The position numbers were made by a program, and so were the translations under genes. DNA of 64,000 nucleotides, from contig NC_045146.1 in assembly GCF_008831285.2 (NCBI RefSeq), forward strand, positions 20,165,289-20,229,288, in the 5' to 3' direction. Below, piece by piece: positions 27,801-39,773 of the stretch. Under the pieces are notes generated by a model. The model was given only the letters and a program-made list of their open reading frames with translations, ran no database searches and was not told the DNA's origin. Source of the DNA: Nymphaea colorata (lineage: Eukaryota; Streptophyta; Magnoliopsida; Nymphaeales; Nymphaeaceae). How positions within the stretch are numbered: the stretch's first letter is position 1; each line of letters begins with the position of its first letter.

Positions 27801-28242
27801 TATTTTAGTGCTCCGAGGCCGTCTCGATCTGATGGGCCGGCCCCTCCAACGTGATAAGGTGGCGTCCTTAGACTGAAGGCAGATGGATCGCCCTTGGATA
27901 TAATGTCCTTGGAGTTGCCATTTGGTGCTATACTACACTACGTGATCAAGTTGGCAAGCGACGCGATCGGAAAAAGGTATACAATTGGACGGAGGCAGAG
28001 GCATCAATATAGTCCCCCACAGATACCTAGCTACCTATAAAAAGACCCGAGAAAATTATTGCCCAAGGTCGTGACCGTCGCCTGGCCTTCTTACCTGTAA
28101 ATCTAGGTTCTGCAGAAAGCAAGCGATCGATTATTATCGGGTAATTACGGAAGGTCGGATTTCCTCTCAAACATACATCATGAGGAGAGAGACCTTCGGG
28201 ACTAGTCATTAATCAGAGGCCAATTGGGCTCAAATCAGCTGG

Positions 28243-28269
28243 TACATATATATATATATATATATATAT
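28243..28269. repeat. (TA)n microsatellite
   Basis: A run of about 13 TA units in intergenic DNA. Confidence 0.85.
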
Positions 28270-30021
28270 TTTTATACGACTTGAACCAGATGCCACATAT
28301 TGTTGTGCTGCTCATGGACGTCACGTGGTGAGATGTATTAATCATGACGGTACACTGACAGAAAAATGAAATGGTTCCCAGTCTTTCTCATTAATTACTA
28401 AGGTAAAACACTCGGTGTGTTGTTCTGCACTTAGTACTGGTGGTCTGCTCAATGTTTCGTGGGGACTAAATTAACAAATATTTCAAGCATGGGGCAGCTT
28501 CCCAAATACATCTCACGACTGAGCTTATTGATTTTGCATATTTCGTGAGCCTCAAATTTTAAGATGAGTACAACTCCCACTGCATTGTTTGGTTCTTTCC
28601 CAATTTTGAAAACCGAGAAGGCTATATGCACTTCAAGCCAAGAGTGCCTTCGACGACATTGAGGTCATGTGAAATTTTATGATCTGAGGTTCATGGTTTT
28701 CAGCAAGTACTATAGATCGTTTGAAAGATGCATGAACTATAATATGAATTTGCAATCCTCGAGTTTTAAATCCATACATCCAATTAGAGATAGAATCCTC
28801 CCTTCTTTAATTAGATATCTATGGATTTTGGAAGATAATAGGATTATAACCTAAATTTAGTTTGTGGTTGTGAAATCTGTATATAGTTTGTTAAAACCAT
28901 GGACATAAACTGGTGTCAAAACAAAAGTTTTGCTTCCCGACACTCCCCACTGTAGTTATAGAGTTTGTTAAAGTCATGGTTTTAAAGGCTTCTGGGTCGC
29001 ATCAAACGCCCTCTCAGAGCTGTTGACTTAAAACACTCACAAAGTGGCCTTTGGATTTGGTAAGCCTTTTGATAAATGCAAACTACATCGTCCCTGATTC
29101 ATGTAAATAAAAGTTGATATGGGATCCGCTGTGCTTTCTCATGAGCAGCACACTTCTTTGGACAGCAGGGCGGGGGGGTTGTTTTTGAGGTCCCATCCCT
29201 AAAAGATGAGTGTGAGATTGCTTAATAAATTTCAGAGAGGATGGATGGGCGGGCACATTAATGTTGTGTCATTCCCAACGCACAAGCAGACGCATGAATT
29301 AATGCGATCAATTCTAACTGTACGAGTTTACCGCACACACGAACGAACGAACGAACCCTTATAATTAGCTCATCTACCCATCGGATGGTAACCGAGCTTC
29401 GCTCTCTCCCCCCATCCCCCGTTCTCTCCTCGTTCGATAGATTAGACTCTCAACATGGAAGAGAGAGGGAATAATGCATGGCCGCACTTAAAAAGCACAT
29501 GTTCGGATGAAGAGGCGCCACTAATCTAATCTATTTTGGTGCACCGCTATGTACATAATTGCACATGCTGGCCAGCATCTCTTTCTATTGATACAAAAAA
29601 AAAAAAAAAAGTCCCAACAAAATTATTTTATACCAACAACTTGAAGGGAAATGGAGATTGCAGCTGCAGCGAAATACCGAAATTGGAATCAACAAGGAAG
29701 TTTTTTTTATTATTATTACAAAGAAGATGTATTGCTTCGTTGGTGGTGATGAAGAGAAGGTGGATACACAACACCAACCAACCAACCAACCAACCAAAAT
29801 TTAGAAACCAACAAATTACACCGTCCCATCGATGGTAATTCCAAATGTATTAAATATAAGGCGACAGTACTGTACAGCTACAACGACCAACTGGATGGTG
29901 CATGGGGCAAAGGCGACCCAGCTCAGAGACTGAGACTTGGGTTAAAAAGAAAACATGGCCCCAAAGGACAAGACTGTTCAAGTTGGGGAGGAATCATTCG
30001 GCTCTTCGTCCTTTCTCTTCC

Positions 30022-32109
30022 CTACGTGTGGAGTAGACAAAACGAGCCCACGTGATGTGCTTCGGCATCCGGTAGCACGGCCCACTGTGCCGATGTGCTT
30101 CGGCATCCGGTAGCACGGCCCATCTTCTCTTCTCTCCCCGCCAGCACCGGCGAACGCACCCACGAGCCCCCCCCCTCAGTAGAAATCGACCGGCGACGAC
30201 GAGCCATCGTCGTAGAACTCGTCCGCCACGTGGTCGATGGGCGGGGGATGTTGGGCGGAGCTCCGCAGCGGAGCAGCGCCCAGTTGACGCCGTGGAAGAA
30301 AGGATGCTGCTTCACCTGCGCGGCCCCGCGGGTGGACCCCATCCTCCGGTCCGGGTCCTTCACCACCAGCCTCGCGATTAGGTCCCTGACGGCGGCCGAG
30401 GCGTGGGGCTGTCGCGGGAACTCAAGCGCCCGCGCCACGATGTTGGCCAGCGTCGACTCGTGATCCGGGCCCTTGAACGGGGTACGACCGTACAGCAGCT
30501 CGTAGATGAGGACTCCTAACGTCCACCAGTCCACCGCGTTCCCGTGCCCGTCCCCCGCGATGATCTCCGGCGCCAGGTACTCGTGCGTGCCGACGAAGGA
30601 CATGGACCTGGCGTCGACCGGCTCCGCCAGCAGCTCCGGCATTGTCGACGTCGCGCTGCCCCGCGCCTTCCACTTTCTCCTCCGCCTGCGGCCTAGGCGG
30701 AAGCAGGAGACGGCGGGCGCCATGCAGTCGGGGAGTATGCAGGAGCCGGGGCCATGGTCGGGACCGAACCCGGATAACGCGGAGGCGTCGGGGTCGGGTG
30801 GGATCTGGTCGGGGCGGAGCAGGGAGGTGCAGCTGGGCTGGTCCGACTTGAGGGAGAGGTCGAAGTCGGTCAGCATGATGTGGCCGTCTTCCCTGACCAG
30901 GACGTTCTCGGGCTTGAGGTCGCGGTAGACGATGCCCATCATGTGGATGTACTCCAGCGCCACCACCACTTCTGCCGCGTAGAACCTGCGACCAATAAAT
31001 TATTAGACGCCATCCCGCACTTGCATCGACAGGCTGGCGCTACCTTCCGTCCGTCCATATGATGCGTACGCTACACAGTGCAAAATCTTGCTGCCCGAAA
31101 ACGAGCAAAGACTCATTTTGTGAAAGGAATTGAAATCTTTTTCGTTTCGCATAATAAATTTCGTTTGTGGGTAGAAAATCCAACGCAATCCTGCTGTTAC
31201 TGCAAATTCCATTGGATCTCCACTGGTAGAATTAGACTAAAACAGAAAGGGATCTTGAATTCCGAGGATCGGGTTTCCATTTTGCAGAATTGGTAGAAGA
31301 AGCCCGAGGTGGACCTAAAGAGATGACCCTCACCCATGGGCCACCGTATTCATTCTTAATGCTCTCCCACATCAAACTACTGAAGAAAGACAAGTAGCTT
31401 GATCCCTCCCACACAGAAAATTTCTTGTTTCTGTCGACTTAAAAAAAAAACGATCGATAATTCTCTCCCATCTTTCAGATAAACAAAAACCATAGGAATC
31501 CGTCGGTGGAGAGAGAGACCTGACGGCGGACTCCGGGAAGCGTTTGGCTGGTTGGAGCTGGCGAAGGACGTGGAGATCGCCGCCGGGGCAGAACTCGGTC
31601 ACGAGGCACGTCCATTTCTCACAGTCGAGGTGGGCGTAGAGAGTGGGCAGGAACGGGTGGTCCAGAAGCTCCAGGATCTCCCTCTCCGTCTTGGCCCGAG
31701 TCGATTTGTTCCTCGTCACCAGTTCGTTCTTATCCATGACCTTGACGGCGACGTACGTCCCAGGGACGTCCTTCAGCTCCGCCAGGTAAACGGTGCCAAT
31801 GTCACCGCCGCCAACACGGCGAAGGAACCGGAAGTTTTCGAGGGAGAGAGGCGATCCGGCGATCGACTTGAGGCGGGACACGGCCTCCCAAGTGAGATCG
31901 GTGCACGTCTTGTGAGGCTTGGCGGTGGAAGGCGGGGCGGCGGAGGTCGTTGTGGCGGTGTCGGAGCTGGTGGTGAAGTCCGTGGAGGCCGTGCTGCAGA
32001 AGCTGACACTCTGCGACTCCGAGTCGTCGTTGCGACCGCATGGCCCCTTCCAGCAACCGTCTCGATCGAACGATGGCTGCTTCCGGCACACCTCCTCCTC
32101 CGCCTCCAT
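30022..32109 (-). CDS. AGCVIII Ser/Thr protein kinase, D6PK/AGC1-like, C-terminal frameshift
   Basis: Plant-specific AGCVIII kinase. D6PK relatives phosphorylate PIN auxin carriers at the plasma membrane. Exons are 32109-31520 and 30985-30022. The 534-bp intron interrupts SAVR|FYAAEV, a position I recall in PINOID-type genes. Visible motifs are the glycine loop GGGDIGTVY (about 100-108), VAVK with Lys123, YRDLKPEN with catalytic Asp219, DFD (237-239) replacing DFG as in all AGCVIII kinases, then a long insert with CMAPAVSCF and a basic run, then GTHEYLAPE. The DLTWEAV stretch and the [10 protein letters not shown]-type insert favour the D6PK group over PINOID or WAG. The open frame as read runs to 30022 (517 aa) with an odd Arg-rich tail. 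A different frame gives a family-like ending, [21 protein letters not shown], stopping at 30176. One base appears to be missing near 30238-30246, either a real mutation or an assembly error in a G/C run. Confidence 0.9.
30054..30122. repeat. 38-bp tandem duplication behind the kinase
   Basis: A 38-bp unit beginning GATGTGCTTCGGCATCCGGT occurs once completely (30054-30091) and once for 31 bases (30092-30122), without mismatch as read. It lies downstream of the expected kinase stop, in probable 3' UTR, but is read through by the frameshifted open frame. Confidence 0.85.
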
Positions 32110-32154
32110 CGACGGGGACGGGACGATCCTTCTATCGGAGTATCTTTTTCTTGT

Positions 32155-32164
32155 CTCTTATATA
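32155..32164 (-). promoter_or_regulatory. probable TATA box of the kinase gene
   Basis: The minus strand reads TATATAAGAG about 46-55 bases before the kinase ATG at 32109. The sequence fits the plant TATA consensus. It implies a short 5' UTR of roughly 20 bases, which is unusual, so the start site or the box could be different. Confidence 0.4.
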
Positions 32165-35158
32165 CGCGTATCGGCGCCTCCCTCTCTCTCGCTCACAGAT
32201 GTGTTTTTGCTTTCTCTGAACAAGAGAAAGCAGCAGAGTGCGTGTGGTGTGGGTGGAGCTGAGAGCAGGAGTTGGCCTTTTTATCCTTTTTTTTTTTTTT
32301 GAGCAATTTACGAGAATTAGCCTCGATGCGTGGTCAAAGTACAGGAAAGGACTCCCTTTGCGTTGGGACAAACAATCCATGTACAGCGGGGGTGAATGAC
32401 GGGCTGTTTTCCTAGCTTCGTTGAAAATTATCCAATCATTTCTTTGCCTTTAAATTGCGAGACCTTACGTTATTCATGGGTATCGGCCTTGTGATAAGGA
32501 TTGACGTAGATGGGAGATCATTTGGTCATCATCTGTACGCTAGAGCTCTTCCATCGCCATGGCAGGACATCCGTGCATGGATGCTTAAACATAAATCATT
32601 ATCTGAAACACAGATATAGTCTGTCTATAGTTAAGTTGGGGAAAGAAAAAGTGTTAATTATAAGTTATGATCTTGAAGACTTCCTCCCGGCCGCAAGTCG
32701 AGAGGCTTTTCGACGCCAAGCGACGGGATGGACTGATCAAGGTTAGGAGATGATGCGCTCGCTCGCTTGCCCGCCCCTCCCTGATCGCGAGGGCAAGTGG
32801 TGGGGATGTTCTCGTGGATGATAGGGACAAAGTTGGTCACATGGGCATGGCTGCAACAGTGGGAACAGGGTGCGTGATGGGGAGGCCGGAGGCGGAGGCA
32901 GACGGTGTTGGGTGCTTCCCTCGCCGCCTTCTTCTCTTCCACTCAACAATGCATTCTAAAATCTGACGTCCTCCCACCGCTTTGGGCCTCCGTGGTTTTG
33001 GCTGCGGAGGACCGCATACCCTGTGCAGTCCGACAATCGGGCCTGTTCATTTTCTATTTAGTTTAAGAGATACGAGTCGATGTCTGGGCCCCTTCGCCGT
33101 CTGCTTCCATCGCAAATCGTATACGGTTCTACTTTTAATATCACCATTGGTGGCGATTTCGAACAAGCCCCCTGACCCCCGCTCTTCCTTTTCTATCTGC
33201 CACTACGTATATCCTGCATAGATGGCAACCGAAATAGGCAAAGTTTGCATTTGAATTGAACTAGTGGCAAACCAATAGGTTATTTTTCAACTAATACCCT
33301 CTACCAATTCCGCTGAATTGCATGCTCAATCGACCTTATTCGATTCGAAAGAGATTAATCTGATAACGTTGCTACTGCTCATATGAAGTTGCCAAATAAG
33401 CAGAATGCATACGCGAGGTGGCAGTGAGGGCGAAGCTAATTTTTTAAATTTTAGATTCACGTAGTTGGCAGAATTGGAGGAAGCACGAATTCTAGTTCAC
33501 AGTCTTGCGTGGACTCTGGTTCATCATAGACAGAGTGACACTCTGGGCTTACCAGTTACCACCGTCGTTGCTGATCTCGGGTTTGAACTCACCGTTCTTG
33601 AGTTCCAACCGCGGACAGTACTCCGAGCTCCAAGTCAAGAACTGTTCGTGGTTTAATTGCCCAGGCAAGCCATGTGAGGAGGCTACTTATTCGCGAGTAT
33701 CTGGGGCATAGTATTTGTTCAGGCCTCCGACTAGCAGGGGGGCCACGATGTGACCGTAGGAAATCTCATGTGCAGACAAGACCAATTCTTCTCTGCAGAT
33801 GGGAAATGGCTGGAAAATTTGCGTTATGAGCGAAGCATTTAAGTGAAAGAACAACCACTGAGACAGGTATATATAGAACGAGCGACAAGGGGTCAATCTT
33901 TCCTTTTCTCTTCTTAATAGCTGACGCAAAAGCTCTGTGTGACCGGTTCACATCCTCATATCAGGAAACGGGAACCAGTCTCCAGCTCAGCCCCCTTCCA
34001 ACTCCACCTCTAGCTATTCATTCCAAGATTTATTATGATTGGTAAGATATTAGATGCATAATGTTCTGTACATTTTCATAATAAAATGTGGTTGTTTGTT
34101 TTTTTGTGATATTTTCATGATATATATGATCTTGCCCTGCATGCAATGGCCACGCCTTCCATGAGAGGCGTCCCAATTTCAAAACATGCTTCTTTTGTGC
34201 TGTTCCATAAATCCTGCCGCCCTTCGACATGGAAGAACATAGCCACTTCCCATGTTGTGCTGCTCGCGATGGTTTGGTTTTCTCCTTTGTTTTATAAGAT
34301 GTTAACCGTACAGGGTAGATCTCATTAATGATGAATTGTGCGCCAATCAACTGTGCCTAGATTCGAAATGTGACGCAAGAAAGAGAGATTTTCCAAGTTC
34401 TTAGAATATCACTTTTACGTTGAACAACCTCCGAGGAACGGCAAGCTCAGAAAATATTTCTAAAGTATTGCTACGGAAAAGATCTGATTTTGAATCTTCA
34501 AATGCGACGATATAGAAAACATACATTGGGCTTGGCTGCCCTTGTCTTCGAAATAGCAGGGAATAAAAGGCTAATAAAGAAGAAGGATGCTTCAACGTAC
34601 AAATCCATCAGCCACGAAGGGAAAGGAGAAATGGAATGGAACTCGCGACCAATTAGAATTAAAAGTTGAGCGGAAACCAAAAAAACTCTCAAGCCAAAAA
34701 TCGGCCCCCATTTGGAACCCGGCTAAAGGACAGCCAGCCACAGAGACTTCTCCCACCAGATGATCCCCAAACTAAAGAAGCTTTGAAACATACCCTTTTT
34801 CTTTCACCTTAAGCCCATTTCAGGCAAACCCACCAGCCAATCTTTCAGACCCAACCCAATTGCTACGGGTCAGATCAAAGTCGGACTTGTAGTCCCCGTG
34901 ACTCGCGATTGAAGCCGTCCCGTGTCCTCCTCGAGCACCTGAATTGAAGCAGAACAGGATAAATAAAAAAGGAGGAGGTGCGAGAAAGAAAAAGAGAGAG
35001 GTCACAACGTTACGTGATGTTGAAGAGAGTCTGGAAGGCTTGCCTGGTGGACGCCGCGCCGCCTTCGATGGCTTCAACTCCTTTGTTGAATGAAAATTTC
35101 CTCAGGCTGGTGATCGTCGGTTATCGCCCCGTTCAGCTCTCGATTTGATTCTGTAGGA
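32165..35158. other. intergenic region between kinase and OMA1, no gene
   Basis: The kinase and OMA1 genes diverge from this 3-kb stretch, so both promoters should lie at its ends. Short open frames, the longest at 32658-32942 on the minus strand, show no recognisable domain. A T-run is present near 32287-32300. No repeat element could be delimited. Confidence 0.5.
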
Positions 35159-38100
35159 ATGGCTCTGCGCAAAAGAATTCATTCCCTGGCACCACGGGCA
35201 GCTAAGTTATGGGTTTCTTCTCTCAGAAACGCCGAAACATCGATTCCCCACTTCAATCCAGCGCCTCTCAAGGGGAATTCACTTCCCCTGAAGAATTTCT
35301 TAGGTGGCCCTTCCTTGTCGTCCATTCTTTCGCAGGAATCCAGGGCTCCTCGAAGCAAATTAGGCGCCATTAGCCCTAGGCGCGGATTATTATATGACGG
35401 AGGGAGTCGATCTTACTACGTAGATAGGTACCAAGTGCGCCATTTTAGGCAAAGGGGCCCCCGAAGATGGTTTGAAAACCCTCGGGCAGTTTTCTTGGTG
35501 GTGGTTGTCGGTGGTGGCGTTCTGATCACCGTCTATTTCGGCAATTTGGAGACCGTCCCTTATACTCATCGCAGGCATTTTGTCCTCATGTCACGATCAA
35601 TCGAGAGAAAAATTGGTGAAAATCAATTTGAACAAGTAAGTGCTTATCGACTAGTTTGCAGGGTCTCTTTTCTCCCCCGATACATTTCGAAGGAAATGAA
35701 AATCCGAATCTGGCCGAATTTCTGTCATCTCTTTGCCATTCGAATAACGTCGATTTGCTTAAAATTTTCACTTGAGCTGTACGTGATTGCCTTTTGTTTT
35801 GTTTTGTTTTCATGAAAAGAACATGCATGCGAAGAAAACCTATTTTGACGGGTTTGAGGCCCCTTCTTACACTCAAAATGTGGCCATTTGATTGTCAATC
35901 CATATCTCGAGAACCATTTGGATTACACTGAGGATCTCCCCACGATTTTTTCAAGTGAAAGATTTGACATTTGCTTTTTCTACTCCCTTTGGCGATTTTT
36001 CTCGACCTTTGTATATATCAAATTTTTTCTTTGATCTCATTAATCAATTCCTTCTCTTTATCGTTTCATGGATTAGTCTAATCCCTTTTCTCGACTCTTC
36101 ATGACTTGTAGTTGAAAGCTTCTTTAAAGAGAAAAATCTTGCCCCCACTGCATCCAGATAGTATAAGAGTGAGACTAATAGCCAAGGATATAATCAATGC
36201 TCTACAACGTGGAATTAGGCATGAGCGAGTATGGAGTGATTTGAAATATTCTGCTGAACCGTTAGAGGTTACGGATTCAGTGGGCAGTCATACTCCCGTA
36301 ATTACCTTGAGTGGTGAGCAAGAGAAGTTGGATATTGGATGGCACAAAGAGGATGAGGTCCTTGATGATAGTTGGGTTCAACAAAATCGAAAAATGAGTA
36401 AGGCTCAAGGGTCTCTACCTGCGACCCAGCACTTGGAAGGGTTGAACTGGGAAGTGATTGTGGTTGATGAACCCGCTGTTAATGCTTTCTGTCTTCCTGG
36501 TGGCAAAATTGTTGTTTTCACTGGTTTGCTCAACCATTTCAAATCAGATGCTGAGATAGCAACGGTCATAGGCCATGAGGTGCAAACAGTTCCCTTTCAC
36601 TTATCCTAGAACAATTTGTTAATTATTGTAGAAATTCCCTCCTATTTCCTTTTGCAAGCACTTCAATTTTACACAATTTCTTAGTGTTCTATGTGCTTTA
36701 CTTTTAGGTTGGACATGCCATCGCACGGCACGCAGCTGAGGGGATCACTAAGAACTTATGGTTCGCAATTATTCAACTTATTGTGCTCCAATTTATTTCT
36801 ATGCCTGACCTTGTCAATGCTGTATCAAATCTACTTTTGCGGCTTCCATTCTCAAGAGGGTATGTTTTCATGATTTCATTCTTCTTGGCCTGCTTAGATA
36901 GCTTTTATTTATTTCCCTAATATCCAACTATAATTTCATATAGAAAGGACAGAGTCTCTCGACACTCGGCATTAGAAATAGAGATATAATGTAAACTTTG
37001 GTTTATCTCCTTGGGCGTTAGCATGGGTTGCTCTTTTGCAAACCATACATCTACTTCTGTTTTCTTTGTCCATTAAGAGGGTAGAGCGAGAGTGAGGAGT
37101 AGGGGATTCTTGCCACAATGTGACTCTAAACTGAGGCCTTGCTTACGTCATACATGTAGATTTGAATGACTAGAACAAACCTTTCGACAGACACAAGTAA
37201 AATTGCTTACCTTTGCAGAAGACATTGGTTTTTCCGATCGACATAAAACAAGATTAATCTCTTGAAAGTAACTGGGAATCACTCTGAAAGCAATGAGCAA
37301 GGTCTTCAGGATTTTAGAAGTAACTAAAATTATTCCAAGTTACTTATTTAGTTGAGGAAAAGGAGACCACTGGACAAATTTAGTGGACTAGGAACTATCA
37401 CCATTCATGGTTAACTAATTACTTGAGAAGGATCTATACACAATTTCGTTCTTCATCATACTAACATAGGCATGAACCGACTATATCTGTAATACATATA
37501 TGGATGATTGCAATATGTGTATCTTAAATTTATTCAAAGAAAGCTTCTGTTCGGTACCTAAAAAGTGGTAGCCAGAACAGAAGGCAGTCACTGAGCTTAG
37601 GTATATATGGCATCACAACAAGAGGAAGCATTGCTTAATAGATTTCTTTTTCTTTCTTCAAAAGAAGAGAAGCACATAAGTAAGATGTTATCCTGCTTGT
37701 TACTGATTGAAAGCAACTAATCGTCTTTACTGCAAAACTATGGATTCATGACAAATTGGCCAACGGCATTTCTATTTCTTGGAGGAGCTTCTGCCTAAGT
37801 GGTTTTGCTTTTTCTGCATTGTTTTCATGTTCTTTGGTAGTCTTTCCAAACTGGACACCTACATACTATCAGTCTGCCACTAACTTCTAAGATAGTGGTG
37901 CACCTTGTTTTGCATAGATTAATCTTTGAAGTGCTGCACACATGCGTGCACACACACACGATAAGTATTAGAATCAATGGTGTCAGAGCACAAATTTTAG
38001 TAACTCTGTTTGTTACTAGATTTAATTCCAGAAGCAAAACTTGGTAACCTATGTAATGAATTCCAATACGCATAATTCTCCTATCTGGTTGTTGTCTTGT

Positions 38101-38682
38101 ATGCATAAAAACCAAAACTCCTCAGCCACTGAAGTAGATTGCGGTTGGAAACACCATTTAAGGATTGAAGTTGATTGTAGTTGCAACTTCTGTTACCAAT
38201 TTCATCAGTTAATGCTTACGATAGAAATTAGCCATGACTAATTAATGTCATACTTGATAACTATTAACAGGTTAGTCCTCATGGGGAACATGTAGGAGCC
38301 TTAGAACTTAAAGGGAAAAGGGAAAGAAAAAAAATCTGAGCTTTCACTTCATTGTTTACAATTCATTAGTTTGTGGAACTTGAGTATTTGATCACTGGGA
38401 AGTGAGAATGCTGAGTTTTTTCAAATTTTCAGGATGGAAATGGAAGCTGATTACATCGGACTCCTGTTGCTTGCTTCTGCTGGCTATGATCCCCGTGTGG
38501 CACCACGAGTATATGAGAAACTTGGCCAGCTTACGGGCGAATCAGCGCTCAGAGATTACCTCTCCACGCACCCATCTGGACGGAAGAGGGAAGAACTACT
38601 GAGGCAAGCAAAAGTTATGGAAGAAGCACTTGGTATATATCGAGAAGCCATTGCCGGACATGGAGTTGAAGGATTTCTGTAG
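35159..38682 (+). CDS. OMA1: mitochondrial metalloendopeptidase OMA1
   Basis: M48-family zinc protease of the mitochondrial inner membrane. In other eukaryotes it cleaves OPA1-type substrates and acts in membrane quality control. Exons 35159-35635, 36112-36579, 36708-36859 and 38433-38682 join in frame to 448 aa, close to the Arabidopsis length as I recall it. The N-terminus is Arg/Ser-rich and mitochondrial-like, followed by one hydrophobic segment (about 110-128). The zinc site HEVGH (314-318) is split by intron 2 between Glu315 and Val316. The third ligand is in MEMEAD (Glu370). The C-terminal block YLSTHPSGRKREELL is typical of the family. At the exon 3/4 junction this gene reads SRGMEMEAD, where I recall SRRMEMEAD in relatives; the join is fixed by phase, so the Gly may be real. 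Intron 3 is 1573 bp. Confidence 0.95.
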
Positions 38683-38834
38683 TCTCTACCCTGTAAACCG
38701 CCGCTACCTAAAATGGGAATTTCATTCTTCCAATTCAAATTTGAACAATTTCCCGTCACTCATGTCGAGGTTCCCCGACGTGTTTTTCGTTCACAACTTG
38801 AAGTGTCGCTTCTCTGATGCATATGGTGATCCTC

Positions 38835-38980
38835 GACAAGATTACCTAATAAGTTCTTAAAAATGCAATGTAAGACGCATAGCTCATTTCCAGGGTCGCA
38901 TTCATGCAGTTTATTCCTTCTCTGGAAATGAGCTATGCGTCTTACATTGCATTTTTAAGAACTTATTTGGTAATCTTGTC
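38835..38980. repeat. near-perfect inverted repeat (59-bp arms) behind OMA1
   Basis: The left arm 38835-38893 and right arm 38922-38980 are reverse complements at 58 of 59 positions, separated by a 28-base loop. The arms start with GACAAGATTACC and end with GCTCATTTCCAG. The repeat begins 153 bases after the OMA1 stop, so it probably lies in the 3' UTR or just beyond it. No direct target duplication flanks it. It could fold into a long hairpin RNA (miRNA-like or siRNA source) or be a foldback repeat or recent inverted duplication. Confidence 0.9.
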
Positions 38981-38990
38981 CATTTGCACT

Positions 38991-39773
38991 GTTCATTGGA
39001 ACTCATGTACGCCTAGCCAAAGAAAAGAAAAAGGGAAAAAGAAATACTTGCGTGAAGTTGTCATAGGTTGAAATTATCCCTGTTAAGTGTAGTTTCCCTG
39101 CCTTTACAAGCCCAAGTCGATCCCGTCGGTTAGGAGGTCTTGATGAATTTGAAGATGGAACTTTGCAACTCCAGTCTTCACTCCAGTGCGAGCCTCAACG
39201 AGTCCCAGCTCTTTCCTTATCTGAAGTGAGGCCGGGCATAATGACTTTAAAATGCTTGGTGTTGGGGTGAGTAGTGGGTACACCAGTCTTGCGAGAGGAA
39301 AACCACAATCCAGGTTTTTCAAGGATTACACAGATGAACGCAGTAAAGCAAAACTTTTTCTTCATCGAGGAGAATTGAGTTCTAATCTCTGCAATCTTGG
39401 CAACCTTCACAAAATCTGTTTTTCTACTCTCAAATAACCCGATCGACAATTGCGTACTTAAACTGAAATCACATGAAATTGGGTTTGGTTTGCAATTTCA
39501 TAAAACCGACTGTGTTCTTTGTGCAACCGTTTTCGCGTCAGAATCTGGGTAGGATCTTATGACTTCGCTAGTTGTTTTGGTTAAGCCCAAGTAGAACACT
39601 AACAGTTTGGTTTGTCCGCGTGACCTGGATCTGTAAGCGTTTCCTCCTCCTAGCCTGGAATTGAACTTTGAGAGCGAGAGAAGAGAAAGGCTAGAGAGGG
39701 CATGTCCGCCACAATTGACCTCGGAAATTTAGACAACTTTGTTCCCCGGTGCCGATGATAATGAGAAGGGCTA
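38991..39773. other. spacer between OMA1 and PPR gene
   Basis: A short intergenic stretch that should hold the PPR promoter. No gene is recognised and no clear TATA box was found. A G/A-rich segment (39669-39700) lies about 75-105 bases before the PPR start. Confidence 0.5.

Larger units (their letters stand above)
22073..30021. other. 8-kb intergenic region, no gene recognised
   Basis: Both strands show only short, unrecognised open frames. The DNA is AT-rich with scattered degenerate AACCAGTT-type motifs at about 23040-23480, a TA microsatellite at 24838-24877, another at about 28243-28269, and short GAAC repeats near 29338-29356. A G-rich and C-rich stretch around 24540-24780 holds overlapping open frames with no family match. 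I could not define any complete transposon here. The last few hundred bases lie downstream of the minus-strand kinase. Confidence 0.5.

Noticed and set aside
30095-30928. Plus-strand open frames of 122 and 140 codons opposite the kinase
   Set aside because: They are the antisense shadow of a GC-rich kinase exon.
31552-32302. Plus-strand 236-codon open frame opposite kinase exon 1
   Set aside because: It is an antisense shadow of a well-supported exon with clear kinase motifs on the minus strand.
32658-32949. Minus-strand open frame rich in His, Cys and Pro
   Set aside because: No known domain. The composition looks like random GC-rich DNA.
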